From the NCBI RefSeq assembly GCF_018131005.1, contig NZ_JAFCJK010000001.1:868001-932000 (forward strand): a stretch of 64,000 nucleotides of DNA, in the 5' to 3' direction. The translations under genes were made by a program, and so were the position numbers. The notes under the pieces were generated by a model. That model made no database searches. It was given only the letters and a program-made list of their open reading frames with translations, and was not told the DNA's origin. Shown piece by piece: positions 56,254-64,000 of the stretch. This stretch comes from Bradyrhizobium lablabi. Its GTDB lineage: Bacteria > Pseudomonadota > Alphaproteobacteria > Rhizobiales > Xanthobacteraceae. The stretch's first letter is position 1. Each line of letters starts with the position of its first letter.

Positions 56254-57129
56254 ATGACATCACTCAAAGGCAAGACGCTGTTCATCTCGGGTGCAAGCCG
56301 CGGCATCGGGCTTGCGATTGCGCTCAGGGCGGCGCGTGATGGTGCCAACATCGCGATCGCCGCGAAGACGACCGAACCGCATCCGAAGCTCAAGGGCACG
56401 ATCTACACCGCTGCCGACGAGATTCGCGCCGCCGGCGGCAACGCGCTGCCGGTGGTCTGCGATATCCGTGACGAGGCGCAGGTGATGGCGTCGATCGAAA
56501 AGACCGTCGCCGCGTTCGGCGGCATCGACATCTGCGTCAACAATGCCAGCGCCATCAGCCTGACCAACTCGCAGGCGACCGACATGAAGCGGTTCGACCT
56601 GATGATGGGCATCAACACCCGCGGCACCTTCATGGTGTCGAAATATTGCATCCCGCATCTGAAGAAAGCGCAGAATCCCCACATCCTGATGCTGTCGCCG
56701 CCGCTCGACATGAAGACGAAATGGTTCGAGAATTCGACTGCCTACACCATGGCGAAGTTCGGCATGAGCATGTGCGTGCTGGGGCTTGCCGGTGAGCTGA
56801 AACCCGCCGGCGTCGCCGTCAATGCACTGTGGCCGCGCACCACGATCGCGACCGCCGCAGTCGGCAACCTGCTCGGCGGCGATGCCATGATGCGTGCCAG
56901 CCGGACGCCTGACATCATGGGCGACGCGGCCCATGCCATCGTCACCAAGCCGTCGCGCGAGTTCACCGGCCAATTCTGCATCGACGACAAGGTGCTCTAT
57001 GCCGCCGGTGTGCGTGACTTCGAGCCCTATCGCGTCGATCGCTCGGTGCCGCTGATGTCGGATTTCTTCGTCCCCGATGACGACGTGCCGCCGCCCGGCG
57101 TCACCGTGCAGCCGCTGCCATCGAGGTAA
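56254..57129 (+). CDS. Short-chain dehydrogenase (HSDL2-like)
   Basis: A 291-residue SDR. Cofactor motif GASRGIG at 13-19, CVNNASAI, and YTMAKFG (the YxxxK pair) are present. The active-site serine falls in MLSPPLDM, and the pattern resembles hydroxysteroid dehydrogenase-like protein 2. The substrate is unknown. The ATG at 56254 has AGGAGG upstream. The tail (FFVPDDDVPPPGVTV) is Pro-rich. Confidence 0.9.
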   Translation: MTSLKGKTLFISGASRGIGLAIALRAARDGANIAIAAKTTEPHPKLKGTIYTAADEIRAAGGNALPVVCDIRDEAQVMASIEKTVAAFGGIDICVNNASAISLTNSQATDMKRFDLMMGINTRGTFMVSKYCIPHLKKAQNPHILMLSPPLDMKTKWFENSTAYTMAKFGMSMCVLGLAGELKPAGVAVNALWPRTTIATAAVGNLLGGDAMMRASRTPDIMGDAAHAIVTKPSREFTGQFCIDDKVLYAAGVRDFEPYRVDRSVPLMSDFFVPDDDVPPPGVTVQPLPSR

Positions 57130-57157
57130 TGACGACGCGGGTTCGGTGAACGGAGGA

Positions 57158-58546
57158 ATGGTGGGCTGGCGGCTTCGAACGGCTGTCGCGGTGGGACTGG
57201 CAGTTCCATTGGTCGCCGCTGCCTACTTCCGCGTCGATCGCGCGATCCGCGTCGCCACGGCCGTGGTCGCGCATAATGTCTGCTCGAAGACGTTCGTCTC
57301 CGGCTTCGATCCACAAGCCGTATTTGCGGAAACGATGGAACGCGAAGGCCTTCGACGGCTGAGGCCGGTGCTGACGTTCCGGCTCGATCGCGCCGCGAGG
57401 ACCGTCGATACGTCCGCGCTTGGGCTGACCAGCCGTGCCGTGTTCCGTGAGGGGTTCGGCTGCGTTCTCCTGAATGGATCAAAACCGCCCTATTTCCTCA
57501 AAAGCGATCTCGATGCGCTCAGGACGCCGAAGGCACCAGCGCTGCTGCCCGAGATCGCAGGATCGGAAATCGTCGAACCGGAAGCTCCCGCGCTGAAGGC
57601 TGCGCTTGATCACGCTTTCGAGGAACCCGTCGAGCCGCCGTTCCGCAGGACCAAGGCGGTTGTCGTGGTCCGCGAGGGCAAGGTGATCGCCGAGCGCTAT
57701 GCCAACGGCGTGGGCGTCGACACACAGCTGCTTGGATTCTCGATGACGAAATCCGTCGTCAACGCGCTGATCGGGCTGTTGACCCAGCAGGGCCTGACCT
57801 CCCCCTCGCTTCCGGCGCCGATTCCCGAATGGCGTGGTGCATCCGATCCGCGGCGCGAGATCGAGGTCGAGCACTTGCTGCGTATGACCACCGGGCTGGC
57901 GCTCGACGAGACCAACTCCGGGTTCGATCCGTCGAGCCAGACGATCTATCTCGAGCCTGACACCGCCGCCACTGCCGTCAATGCGCCGAGCGTCGCTCCA
58001 CCCGGCAAGCGCTGGCGCTATTCCAGTCCCACGACGCAGGTGCTCGCGCGCATCATCCGCGACGCGACCGGCGGACCCGAGAAGGCGCTCGCCTTCGCCT
58101 GGCGCGAATTGTTCAATCCGCTCGGCATGCGCAATGTCACGCTCGAATTCGACGGTGCGGGCACGCTGCTCGGCTCCACCTACATGCTCGCCAGCGCGCG
58201 GGATTGGGCCAAGTTCGGGCTGCTCTATCTCAACGACGGTGTGGTCGGCGGCAGGCGGATGCTGCACGAGGACTGGGTGGATTTCTCGGCAGCGGCAACG
58301 CTCGACACCGACTACGGCGCAGGCTTCTGGACCAACCGCAGCGAGCATCCGAACGCCAAAGCACGCGCCCGGCTCGGCATCCCGCGCGACGCGTTCTTTG
58401 CATCAGGCGATCTTGGCCAGCGCATCGTGGTGATGCCGACGCAGCGCCTCGTCGTCGTGAGGCTCGGAGACAGCGTCGATCCCAGCGGCGACATGCGCGG
58501 CCTCGCTCGCCTCGTGAAAGAAGTCATCGCGGCTCTCCAGCCGTGA
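57158..58546 (+). CDS. Serine hydrolase, beta-lactamase class C-like
   Basis: A 462-residue penicillin-binding-like serine hydrolase. An N-terminal hydrophobic helix (residues 8-25) serves as anchor or signal. The catalytic SxxK is SMTK at 195-198, and the YxN position holds YSS, an atypical variant. Possible functions include esterase, D-amino-acid peptidase or unknown hydrolase; antibiotic hydrolysis is not indicated. The ATG at 57158 directly follows GGAGGA, and a GTG at 57161 is an alternative. Confidence 0.85.
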   Translation: MVGWRLRTAVAVGLAVPLVAAAYFRVDRAIRVATAVVAHNVCSKTFVSGFDPQAVFAETMEREGLRRLRPVLTFRLDRAARTVDTSALGLTSRAVFREGFGCVLLNGSKPPYFLKSDLDALRTPKAPALLPEIAGSEIVEPEAPALKAALDHAFEEPVEPPFRRTKAVVVVREGKVIAERYANGVGVDTQLLGFSMTKSVVNALIGLLTQQGLTSPSLPAPIPEWRGASDPRREIEVEHLLRMTTGLALDETNSGFDPSSQTIYLEPDTAATAVNAPSVAPPGKRWRYSSPTTQVLARIIRDATGGPEKALAFAWRELFNPLGMRNVTLEFDGAGTLLGSTYMLASARDWAKFGLLYLNDGVVGGRRMLHEDWVDFSAAATLDTDYGAGFWTNRSEHPNAKARARLGIPRDAFFASGDLGQRIVVMPTQRLVVVRLGDSVDPSGDMRGLARLVKEVIAALQP

Positions 58547-58586
58547 CTGCGCGTTGCGCTGCGGACCGGGCATGAGCGGCGCCTGA

Positions 58587-59252
58587 CTATCGGCCGACCT
58601 CGTACGGGCCGCCCTTTTCAAGTGCGCGGACATAGGCGGGCCGCGCATGGACGCGATCGAGGAACGCGACGCATCGGGGGTGCCCGTCCCCGAGCCCGCC
58701 GCGTGCGGCTGCGGCTTCGAGCGGAAAGCTCATCTGGATGTCGGCGCCGCTGAACTCGTTGCCCGCGAACCACTCGCTCTTGCCGAGTTCGCTCTCCCAA
58801 TAGGCCATATGCTGCTTGAGCTGCGGATTGACCACCGCAGTCAGCGCCTGGTTGCAGACCTTGCGCACCAGCGGCCGCAGCAGCGCCGGCGCGCGCTTCG
58901 GCATCAGCGTGAACAGGAGCTTCAGCAGCAAGGGCGTCATCGCCGAGCCCTCGGCATAATGCAGCCAATAGGTATAGCGCAGACGCTCGGGCGTGTTCGG
59001 CGGCGGGATCAGCCGGCCGTTGCCGTAGGTACCGATGATGTATTCGAGGATCGCACCCGACTCCGCGACGGTGTTGCCTCTATCGGCGATCACGGGTGAC
59101 TTGCCGAGCGGGTGGATCGCGCGCAAGGCCTGCGGCGCGCGCAAGTCTGACTGACGCTGATAGCGCACGATGTCGTAGGGCAGGCCGAGTTCCTCGATCA
59201 GCCACAGCACGCGCTGCGAGCGGGAATTGTTGAGATGATGAACCGTCAGCAT
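58587..59252 (-). CDS. Glutathione S-transferase
   Basis: A 221-residue GST. The thioredoxin-like domain shows MLTVHHLNNSRSQRVLWLIEELGLPYDIVRY, with the Ser/Arg typical of cytosolic bacterial GSTs, and the HPLGKSPVI and AESGAILEYII motifs for glutathione binding. The C-terminal helical domain ends ARPAYVRALEKGG. The substrate is unknown. It is divergent from the DUF2239 gene. Confidence 0.92.
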   Translation of the reverse strand: MLTVHHLNNSRSQRVLWLIEELGLPYDIVRYQRQSDLRAPQALRAIHPLGKSPVIADRGNTVAESGAILEYIIGTYGNGRLIPPPNTPERLRYTYWLHYAEGSAMTPLLLKLLFTLMPKRAPALLRPLVRKVCNQALTAVVNPQLKQHMAYWESELGKSEWFAGNEFSGADIQMSFPLEAAAARGGLGDGHPRCVAFLDRVHARPAYVRALEKGGPYEVGR

Positions 59253-59362
59253 TGGCGTCCCCTGAAATGCGCGCCTGAGCGGCGCTTGGTGCCAGCCGGA
59301 CGCGACAAAGTCGAGACGGGCTTGCGGGTAGAGTCCATCGGATTGATCGTGACAGATACAAT

Positions 59363-59374
59363 TTACCCGGGTAA
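59363..59374. promoter_or_regulatory. Perfect 12-bp palindrome TTACCCGGGTAA
   Basis: TTACCCGGGTAA lies in the divergent spacer between the GST and DUF2239 genes, 27 bases before the DUF2239 start. It is symmetric and operator-like; the cognate regulator is unknown. Confidence 0.5.
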
Positions 59375-59400
59375 TATCCGGCAGCTTGGAGTCCTTCGTC

Positions 59401-59979
59401 GTGAGTCCAGCCTACATTGCTTTCGAGGGTGAGCGCCGCATCGCCGCCGGCGACCTCCGCGATGTCGCCCGCGCCGCCAAGCAGCAGCTTGACCGGCGCA
59501 ACGATGCCGCGGTGTTGGTGTTCGACGGCCGCTCCTCCGGTCTGGTCGATATCGACTTCCGCGGCTCGGTCGACGACGTGCTGGCTCGCCTGCCGGAACC
59601 GCAGGATGCGCGTGTCGCGAGCGCGGTGCGCGGGCCGGGCCGCCCACGGCTCGGCGTGGTCGCGCGCGAGATCACGCTGCTGCCGCGGCATTGGGATTGG
59701 CTCGCACAGCAGAAGGGCGGCGCCTCGGTTGCGATCCGCAAGCTGATCGACGAGGCCCGGCGCGATGGCGGCGACAAGGACTGCGCCCGCCTGGCCCAGG
59801 ACGCGGCGTATCGCTTCATGACGACCATGGCCGGCAACCGGCCGCATTACGAGGAAGCGATCCGTGCGCTGTTTGCCAACGACAAGACCCGTTTCGAAAA
59901 ATTGATCACCGAATGGCCGGACGACATTCGCGATCATGCTGCGAATCTCGCTGGACAGGCATTCCATCGCGAGACCTGA
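59401..59979 (+). CDS. DUF2239 family protein
   Basis: A 192-residue protein of the DUF2239 family, function unknown: AYIAFEGERRIAAGDLRDVARAAKQ, VLVFDGRSSGLVDIDFRGS, GRPRLGVVAREITLLPRHWDWLAQQ and RFMTTMAGNRPHYEEAIRALFANDK. It has no signal peptide or catalytic motif. The start is probably GTG at 59401, nine bases after GGAG; a TTG at 59386 is an alternative. A palindrome TTACCCGGGTAA lies upstream. Confidence 0.82.
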   Translation: MSPAYIAFEGERRIAAGDLRDVARAAKQQLDRRNDAAVLVFDGRSSGLVDIDFRGSVDDVLARLPEPQDARVASAVRGPGRPRLGVVAREITLLPRHWDWLAQQKGGASVAIRKLIDEARRDGGDKDCARLAQDAAYRFMTTMAGNRPHYEEAIRALFANDKTRFEKLITEWPDDIRDHAANLAGQAFHRET

Positions 59980-60070
59980 GCCGGGGCCGGTTGATCCCGC
60001 CAAAGCGAAAAGCTAGGTTGGTTGAAATGATAAAGATCATATAAGAGCCGCCGATTCGAGGGAGACCGCC

Positions 60071-60676
60071 GTGAGCCAGAATCCGCAATTCCTGTTCGAT
60101 TTCGGCAGTCCCAACGCCTTTCTCAGCCATGAGGCGATCCCGGCGATCGAGAGGCGCATCGGCGTGAGATTCGAATATGTGCCGATTCTGCTCGGAGGCA
60201 TCTTCAAGGCCACAAACAACAGATCGCCCGCTGAAACGCTCGCCGGCATCAAGAACAAGCCGGAATTCCAGAAGATCGAGACCCGGCGCTTCATCAAGCG
60301 CTTCAACGTCAAACCTTATAACTGGAACCCGTTCTTCCCGGTCAACACGCTCAACCTGATGCGCGCCGCCGTCGCCGCGCAGTTCGAGGGCGTGCTCGAG
60401 AAATATGTCGAGGCGGCGTTCCATCACATGTGGGTCGAGCCCAAGAAGATGGACGATCCCGAGGTCGCCCGCCAGGCCATCGCCTCCTCGGGCCTCGACG
60501 CTGCAAAGCTGTTCGCACGGGCACAGGATGCCGACGTCAAGGCCAGGCTGATCGAGAACACCCAATCCGCCGTTGAGCGTGGCGCCTTCGGTTCGCCGAC
60601 CTTCTTCGTCGGCAATGAAATGTTCTTCGGCAAGGAGCAACTGCGCGACGTCGAGGAATTGATTTCGGGAAGGTAG
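60071..60676 (+). CDS. 2-hydroxychromene-2-carboxylate isomerase family protein
   Basis: A 201-residue DsbA-like/kappa-GST protein of the 2-hydroxychromene-2-carboxylate isomerase family. The glutathione-activating serine is Ser13 in DFGSPNAF. RFNVKPYNWNPFFPVNTLNLMRA and GAFGSPTFFVGNEMFFGKEQL are typical. Known members act in naphthalene or aromatic catabolism, but no other catabolic genes are nearby, so the real substrate is open. It starts with GTG. Its TAG stop starts a repeat-like stretch. Confidence 0.88.
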   Translation: MSQNPQFLFDFGSPNAFLSHEAIPAIERRIGVRFEYVPILLGGIFKATNNRSPAETLAGIKNKPEFQKIETRRFIKRFNVKPYNWNPFFPVNTLNLMRAAVAAQFEGVLEKYVEAAFHHMWVEPKKMDDPEVARQAIASSGLDAAKLFARAQDADVKARLIENTQSAVERGAFGSPTFFVGNEMFFGKEQLRDVEELISGR

Positions 60677-60682
60677 CGAGAT

Positions 60683-60770
60683 CAGCGAACGGCGAATAGT
60701 GAATAGCGAGTAGCGAATGGCGCGCTAGCATCTATATTCTAGTCGCTATTCCCCATTCGCCATTCGCCCA
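60683..60770. repeat. Heptamer-type repeat upstream of panE (family C)
   Basis: Tandem GCGAATA/GTGAATA/GCGAGTA/GCGAATG heptamers on one side face complementary TATTC/CATTCGC units on the other, forming a long imperfect hairpin. It is the same family as 22376-22471. Confidence 0.75.
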
Positions 60771-60805
60771 TTCTCCCGGCAAACAACAAAGAAGGACCAA
60801 ACCCC

Positions 60806-61729
60806 ATGCGCGTTCTCGTGGTCGGCGCCGGCGCGATCGGCGGTTACTTTGGCGGCCGGATGCTGGAGGCCGGCCGCGATGTCACCTTCCTGGTGCGACC
60901 CAAGCGCGCCGCCGAGCTCGCATCCGCCGGCCTCGTGATCAAGAGCCCGAACGGCGATGCGACGCTGAAGAGCCCGCCGACGGTTCTGGCAGACAAGCTC
61001 TCCGGACAATTCGATGTCGTGCTGTTGAGCTGCAAGGCGTTCGACCTTGAGGATGCCATCAGGTCTTTTGCGCCTGCCGTCGGCGACAAGACTGCGATCA
61101 TCCCGGTTCTCAACGGCATGCTGCATCTGGACATCCTCGAGCGGAAGTTCGGCGCGCCCCGCGTGCTCGGCGGGCTCTGCGCGATCGCGGCGACGCTCAA
61201 CGAGGCGCGCGAGGTGGTGCAGCTTGCACCGATGCAGTCGCTCAATTTCGGCGAACGCGCGGGCGGGATGTCGGAGCGGGTGCGCGCGATCGCGGACACG
61301 TTCTCCTCCATCAACGGCGCCGCCGCCAGCGAGAACGTCATGCAGGACATGTGGGAGAAGTGGGTGTTCCTCGCCTCGCTCGCCGCTTCCACCAGCCTGA
61401 TGCGCACCTCGGTCGGCAACATCCTGGCGGCGCCGGGCGGCAACGACTTCCTGCTCGGCATCCTCGATGAATGCAGCGCGATTGCCGCCGACGCCGGCCA
61501 CGCGCCCGGCGGCCCGTTCTTCCAGCGCGCCCGCGGGATGTTGACGACCGAAGGCTCGCCGATGACGGCGTCGATGTTCCGCGACATCAAGGCGGGGCTA
61601 CCTGTCGAGGCCGATCATGTGATCGGCGACCTGATCGTGCGCGCCGACGCCGCCAAGATTCCGGTGCCGAAGCTCCGCACGGCCTATACGCATCTCAAAG
61701 CATATGAGAAGCAGCGGGTTGCCGAATAG
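60806..61729 (+). CDS. panE: 2-dehydropantoate 2-reductase (ketopantoate reductase family)
   Basis: PanE-family NADPH reductase (307 residues) of pantothenate synthesis; some paralogues act on other 2-keto acids. The NADPH motif GAGAIGGYFGGRM is at residues 7-19, SCKAFD and NGM are active-site segments, and EKWVFLASLAASTSLMR and GHAPGGPFF match the C-terminal domain. The last residues Ala-Glu and the TAG stop are read from the heptamer repeat that follows. Confidence 0.85.
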   Translation: MRVLVVGAGAIGGYFGGRMLEAGRDVTFLVRPKRAAELASAGLVIKSPNGDATLKSPPTVLADKLSGQFDVVLLSCKAFDLEDAIRSFAPAVGDKTAIIPVLNGMLHLDILERKFGAPRVLGGLCAIAATLNEAREVVQLAPMQSLNFGERAGGMSERVRAIADTFSSINGAAASENVMQDMWEKWVFLASLAASTSLMRTSVGNILAAPGGNDFLLGILDECSAIAADAGHAPGGPFFQRARGMLTTEGSPMTASMFRDIKAGLPVEADHVIGDLIVRADAAKIPVPKLRTAYTHLKAYEKQRVAE

Positions 61730-61779
61730 CGAATAGAGATCCTCCGTTCGCTATTCGCCACTCGCTATTCGCTACTCGC
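61724..61779. repeat. Heptamer-type repeat forming the 3' ends of two convergent genes (family C)
   Basis: GCCGAATAGCGAATAG faces CTATTCG/CTACTCG units. It supplies the TAG stop of panE (61727-61729) on one strand and the TAG stop of the cytochrome c gene (61772-61774) on the other, leaving no other spacer. It may act as a bidirectional terminator. Confidence 0.8.
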
Positions 61780-62359
61780 CCTTCAGATGCGAGAGATAGT
61801 GCGCCAGCGCGGTGATCTCCTCATCGCTGAGCGGATAGGCTACGTCGGCCATCACGGCCTGGGCGCCGCCGGAGCGTGCGCCGGACTTGTAATCGTGCAA
61901 CGCCTTGACGAGATATTCCTCGCGCTGGCCGGCGATGCGCGCCACCGCCTTGGTGCCGGCATAGGTGTCGGTGTGGCATGAGGCGCAACGGCGACCCGCC
62001 GCGGCCTGCTTGCCCTTCTCGGACAGATCCGGATTGTCGTCGTTTGCTCCCTCGAATGGTGTCAGCGAGGCGAAATAGGCGCCGAGATTGCGGATGTCCT
62101 CGTTGTTGAGCTGTTCGACGATCGGCTGCATCTGCTCGTTCTTGCGCGCGCCGGCGCGGAAAAACACGAGCTGCCACTGGATGTACTGGTCGAGCTGCCC
62201 CGCGAGCGAGGGAACGTTCTCCATCTCCGAGATGCCGTTCTCGCCGTGACAGCCGGCGCAGAGCGCGGCCTTCTCCTTGCCGGCAGCGACATCCGCGGCA
62301 TGAGCAAACGACGTCAACAGGATTGCCGCTGACAGGATTCCGATCGACGCAACTCGCAT
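61772..62359 (-). CDS. Dihaem cytochrome c, c4-like
   Basis: A 195-residue periplasmic cytochrome c with a signal peptide (MRVASIGILSAAILLTSFAHA) and two CxxCH haem sites, CAGCH at 34-38 and CASCH at 125-129, fitting the cytochrome c4 group. The second half ends ADVAYPLSDEEITALAHYLSHLKGE. The ATG at 62359 is the true start; the frame upstream runs through a dispersed palindrome. It lies downstream of a PQQ-type dehydrogenase and could accept its electrons. Confidence 0.9.
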   Translation of the reverse strand: MRVASIGILSAAILLTSFAHAADVAAGKEKAALCAGCHGENGISEMENVPSLAGQLDQYIQWQLVFFRAGARKNEQMQPIVEQLNNEDIRNLGAYFASLTPFEGANDDNPDLSEKGKQAAAGRRCASCHTDTYAGTKAVARIAGQREEYLVKALHDYKSGARSGGAQAVMADVAYPLSDEEITALAHYLSHLKGE

Positions 62360-62461
62360 TGCTGGTTTTCTCCGACTGTCATTGCTGAACGCCGGTCCCC
62401 CACCTGATCGGGGAAAACCGGCAATCCATCTCGCTTGCAAGGGTCTTTCATTTGGATGGAA

Positions 62462-62480
62462 GCCCGGATCAAGTCCGGGC
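62462..62480. repeat. Dispersed GCCCGGA/TCCGGGC palindrome
   Basis: GCCCGGA-TCAAG-TCCGGGC is a very common alphaproteobacterial intergenic palindrome; its minus-strand translation gives the familiar spurious MPGLDPG. Confidence 0.8.
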
Positions 62481-62523
62481 ATGACGACTCGGTTCCGCGG
62501 CCGGCTTGCCCTATCACGCAGAA

Positions 62524-62558
62524 GAGGCTGCGGCCGCCTCGTCGGCCACCGCAGCCTC
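62524..62558 (-). terminator. Hairpin after the sugar dehydrogenase gene
   Basis: GAGGCTGCGG (62524-62533) and CCGCAGCCTC (62549-62558) form a perfect 10-bp stem downstream of the minus-strand dehydrogenase. The T-run after it is short, so some readthrough to the cytochrome gene is possible. Confidence 0.6.
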
Positions 62559-62576
62559 ACCTGAGTTCAGCCGTTA

Positions 62577-63857
62577 TTATTTCTTGTAGCTGATGCGATA
62601 GATCGCACCGGCCCAGTCGTCGGCAACGAGGATCGAGCCGTCCTTGTCGAGCAGGATGTCGTTGGGACGGCCGAGATAGCCCTGGTCGCCCTCGATCCAG
62701 CCGGATGCGAAGACTTCCTGCTTGGCGTTCTTGCCGTCGGGCCCGACGATCACGCGCACGATCCGCGCGCCCTGGTACTTATGCCGGTTCCAGGAGCCGT
62801 GCTCGGCAATCAGGATGTTGTTCTTGTAGTCGGCGGGGAATTGATTGCCGGTATAGAACTTCATGCCGAGCGGAGCCACGTGGGCACCGAGATTGAGCAC
62901 CGGCGGGGTGAACTCCGAGCACTTGTGACCCATCGCGAACTTGTCATCCGGCAGATTGCCCTGGTGGCAATAGGGATAGCCGAAATGCTCGCCGATCTTG
63001 TTGATCATGTTGAGCTTGTCGCTCGGCAGATCGTCGCTGATCCAGTCGCGGGCGTTTTCGGTGAACCAGTATTTGCCGGTGCGCGGATCGACATCGCCGC
63101 CGACCGAGTTGCGCACGCCGAGCGCCCAGATTTCCGCATTGCCGGTCTTCGGATCGACGCGGCGGATCTGCGAAAGGCTGGTCGGCGGGATGCCGATGTT
63201 GAAGGGCGGGCCGAACGGCAGGAAGAACCAGCCGTCCTTGTCGACGGCGATGTACTTCCAGCCATGCGCGGCGTAGGACGGCATGTCGTCGTACACCACC
63301 TTGCCGCTGCCGAGATTGTCGAGATTGGCTTCGGCGTTGTCATACCTGATCAGCTTGTCGACCGCGACGACATAGAGCGCGCCATCGCGGAAGGCGAGGC
63401 CAGTGGGCATGTTGAGGCCCTTGAGGATCGTCTTGACCTCTTTCTTGCCGTTGTTGTCCTTGATCGCATAGACGTTGCCGAGGCCGAACGAGCCGACGAA
63501 CAACGTGCCCTTGTCGCCCCAGGCCATCTGACGCGCGGCAAGCACGTTTGAGGCATAAACCTCGATCTTGAAGCCCGGCGGCAGCTTGATCTTCTTCATC
63601 ATCGCCGCGAGCTCGGCGTCGGAGGAACCGGTCGGCGGGCCGGATGGCGGGGCAAGGCCCTTCTGCGCTTCGGTCTCGTCGCCGAGGAACCAGTCATCCG
63701 GCGGATGGGTCCAGAATTCCTTGGTGCCTGATTCGTATTTCTTCAGCGCCCGGTTCTTGTCCGCCTGCGGCTGCTGTTGCGCACTGGCGAAGGTGGTCCC
63801 CGCCAAGAACGCGATCGCCGCGAACGCAAGTATGGATCGATTGAAGGCCGATTTCAT
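62577..63857 (-). CDS. PQQ-dependent sugar/sorbosone dehydrogenase-like protein
   Basis: A 426-residue secreted beta-propeller (signal peptide MKSAFNRSILAFAAIAFLAG) of the soluble glucose/sorbosone dehydrogenase family. Blade motifs include LPPGFKIEVYASNVLAARQMAWGDKGTLFVGSFG, NPTGLAFRDGALYV-like segments and the conserved AEHGSWNRHKYQGARIVRV, and it ends LDKDGSILVADDWAGAIYRISY. Such enzymes oxidise aldoses with PQQ in the periplasm. No PQQ synthesis genes are in view, and the substrate is unproved. It is upstream of a dihaem cytochrome gene. Confidence 0.88.
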   Translation of the reverse strand: MKSAFNRSILAFAAIAFLAGTTFASAQQQPQADKNRALKKYESGTKEFWTHPPDDWFLGDETEAQKGLAPPSGPPTGSSDAELAAMMKKIKLPPGFKIEVYASNVLAARQMAWGDKGTLFVGSFGLGNVYAIKDNNGKKEVKTILKGLNMPTGLAFRDGALYVVAVDKLIRYDNAEANLDNLGSGKVVYDDMPSYAAHGWKYIAVDKDGWFFLPFGPPFNIGIPPTSLSQIRRVDPKTGNAEIWALGVRNSVGGDVDPRTGKYWFTENARDWISDDLPSDKLNMINKIGEHFGYPYCHQGNLPDDKFAMGHKCSEFTPPVLNLGAHVAPLGMKFYTGNQFPADYKNNILIAEHGSWNRHKYQGARIVRVIVGPDGKNAKQEVFASGWIEGDQGYLGRPNDILLDKDGSILVADDWAGAIYRISYKK

Positions 63858-64000
63858 CGCGTGACTCCCCTATGCAAGCCGTTGCAGCTTGCGTCTGTTA
63901 TTTATTTGAACGCCCTGAGAGATGAATGTGGCGGTCTGCGAGGTAGGTCAGACCGCAAAATGGTAGCACATCCAACGAGGCTGAGAAGTGGAGCTGTCGT

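Noticed and set aside
57158..58546. Reading the serine hydrolase as a beta-lactamase resistance gene
   Set aside because: It has SMTK but an unusual YSS in place of YxN, and many housekeeping esterases share this fold; resistance cannot be claimed.
60071..60676. A naphthalene catabolic pathway suggested by the chromene isomerase
   Set aside because: No ring dioxygenase, aldolase or other pathway gene is in the neighbourhood.
62360..62560. N-terminal extension of the cytochrome c gene containing MPGLDPG
   Set aside because: This peptide comes from a dispersed palindrome and would precede the true signal peptide starting at 62359.

Overview
The window looks like core chromosome of a high-GC alphaproteobacterium of the Bradyrhizobium/Rhodopseudomonas group (Hyphomicrobiales, Nitrobacteraceae). 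This is an inference. It rests on gene order (aroA-cmk-rpsA-sppA-ihfB-lapA-trpF-trpB-trpA-accD-folC; lptC-lptA-lptB-rpoN-hpf-ptsN), a small heat-shock gene behind a ROSE-like RNA thermometer, a FYDLN-acid protein, and several intergenic palindrome families I associate with that group. There is no rRNA, CRISPR array, prophage or intact insertion sequence.

Layout. 1-2.5 kb: 3' part of addA, then trxA. 2.6-15.5 kb: a long minus-strand block for tryptophan, fatty-acid, folate and aromatic synthesis plus rpsA, ihfB and sppA. An oppositely oriented DUF559 endonuclease-like gene sits between trpB and trpA, inside an inverted repeat. 15.6-17.6 kb: FYDLN protein, tRNA-Ala(GGC), a small GIY-YIG protein, and the divergent ohrR/ohr organic peroxide pair. 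17.8-23.6 kb: a CaiB-type CoA-transferase and a ugpBAEC glycerol-3-phosphate ABC transporter behind a Pho-box-like site. 23.8-26 kb: a cupin, hsp20 with an RpoH-like promoter and ROSE-like leader, its DUF1150 partner, and a Gly/Tyr-rich secreted protein. 26.1-32.8 kb: ptsN, hpf, rpoN, lptB, lptA, lptC, and a short RNase D. 33.3-42.5 kb: an MFS transporter, a GT87-like membrane protein, tRNA-Leu(CAG), an NDUFA9-like protein, uppP, GST, queG, and three small enzymes. 42.7-48.8 kb: infC (ATT start), rpmI, rplT, pheS, an ASCH gene, pheT. 48.8-63.9 kb: an accessory enzyme region (MBL hydrolase, amine oxidase, C92-like peptidase, ggt, MFS, SDR, serine hydrolase, GST, DUF2239, chromene-carboxylate isomerase, ketopantoate reductase, dihaem cytochrome c, PQQ-type sugar dehydrogenase). 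It contains two relics: a TauE/SafE permease fragment and a decayed IS481-type transposase.

The most unusual theme is the interplay of small orphan nucleases and intergenic palindromes. The DUF559 gene is bracketed by inverted copies of one repeat, and the repeat itself supplies its ribosome binding site. The GIY-YIG gene follows an inverted repeat next to a tRNA. Repeat copies supply the stop codons of trpF, panE, the cytochrome c gene and an alpha/beta hydrolase. I propose, as inference only, that these nucleases and repeats form non-autonomous mobile cassettes, loosely like REP/RAYT pairs. All names are assigned by reading protein sequences, without database searches.
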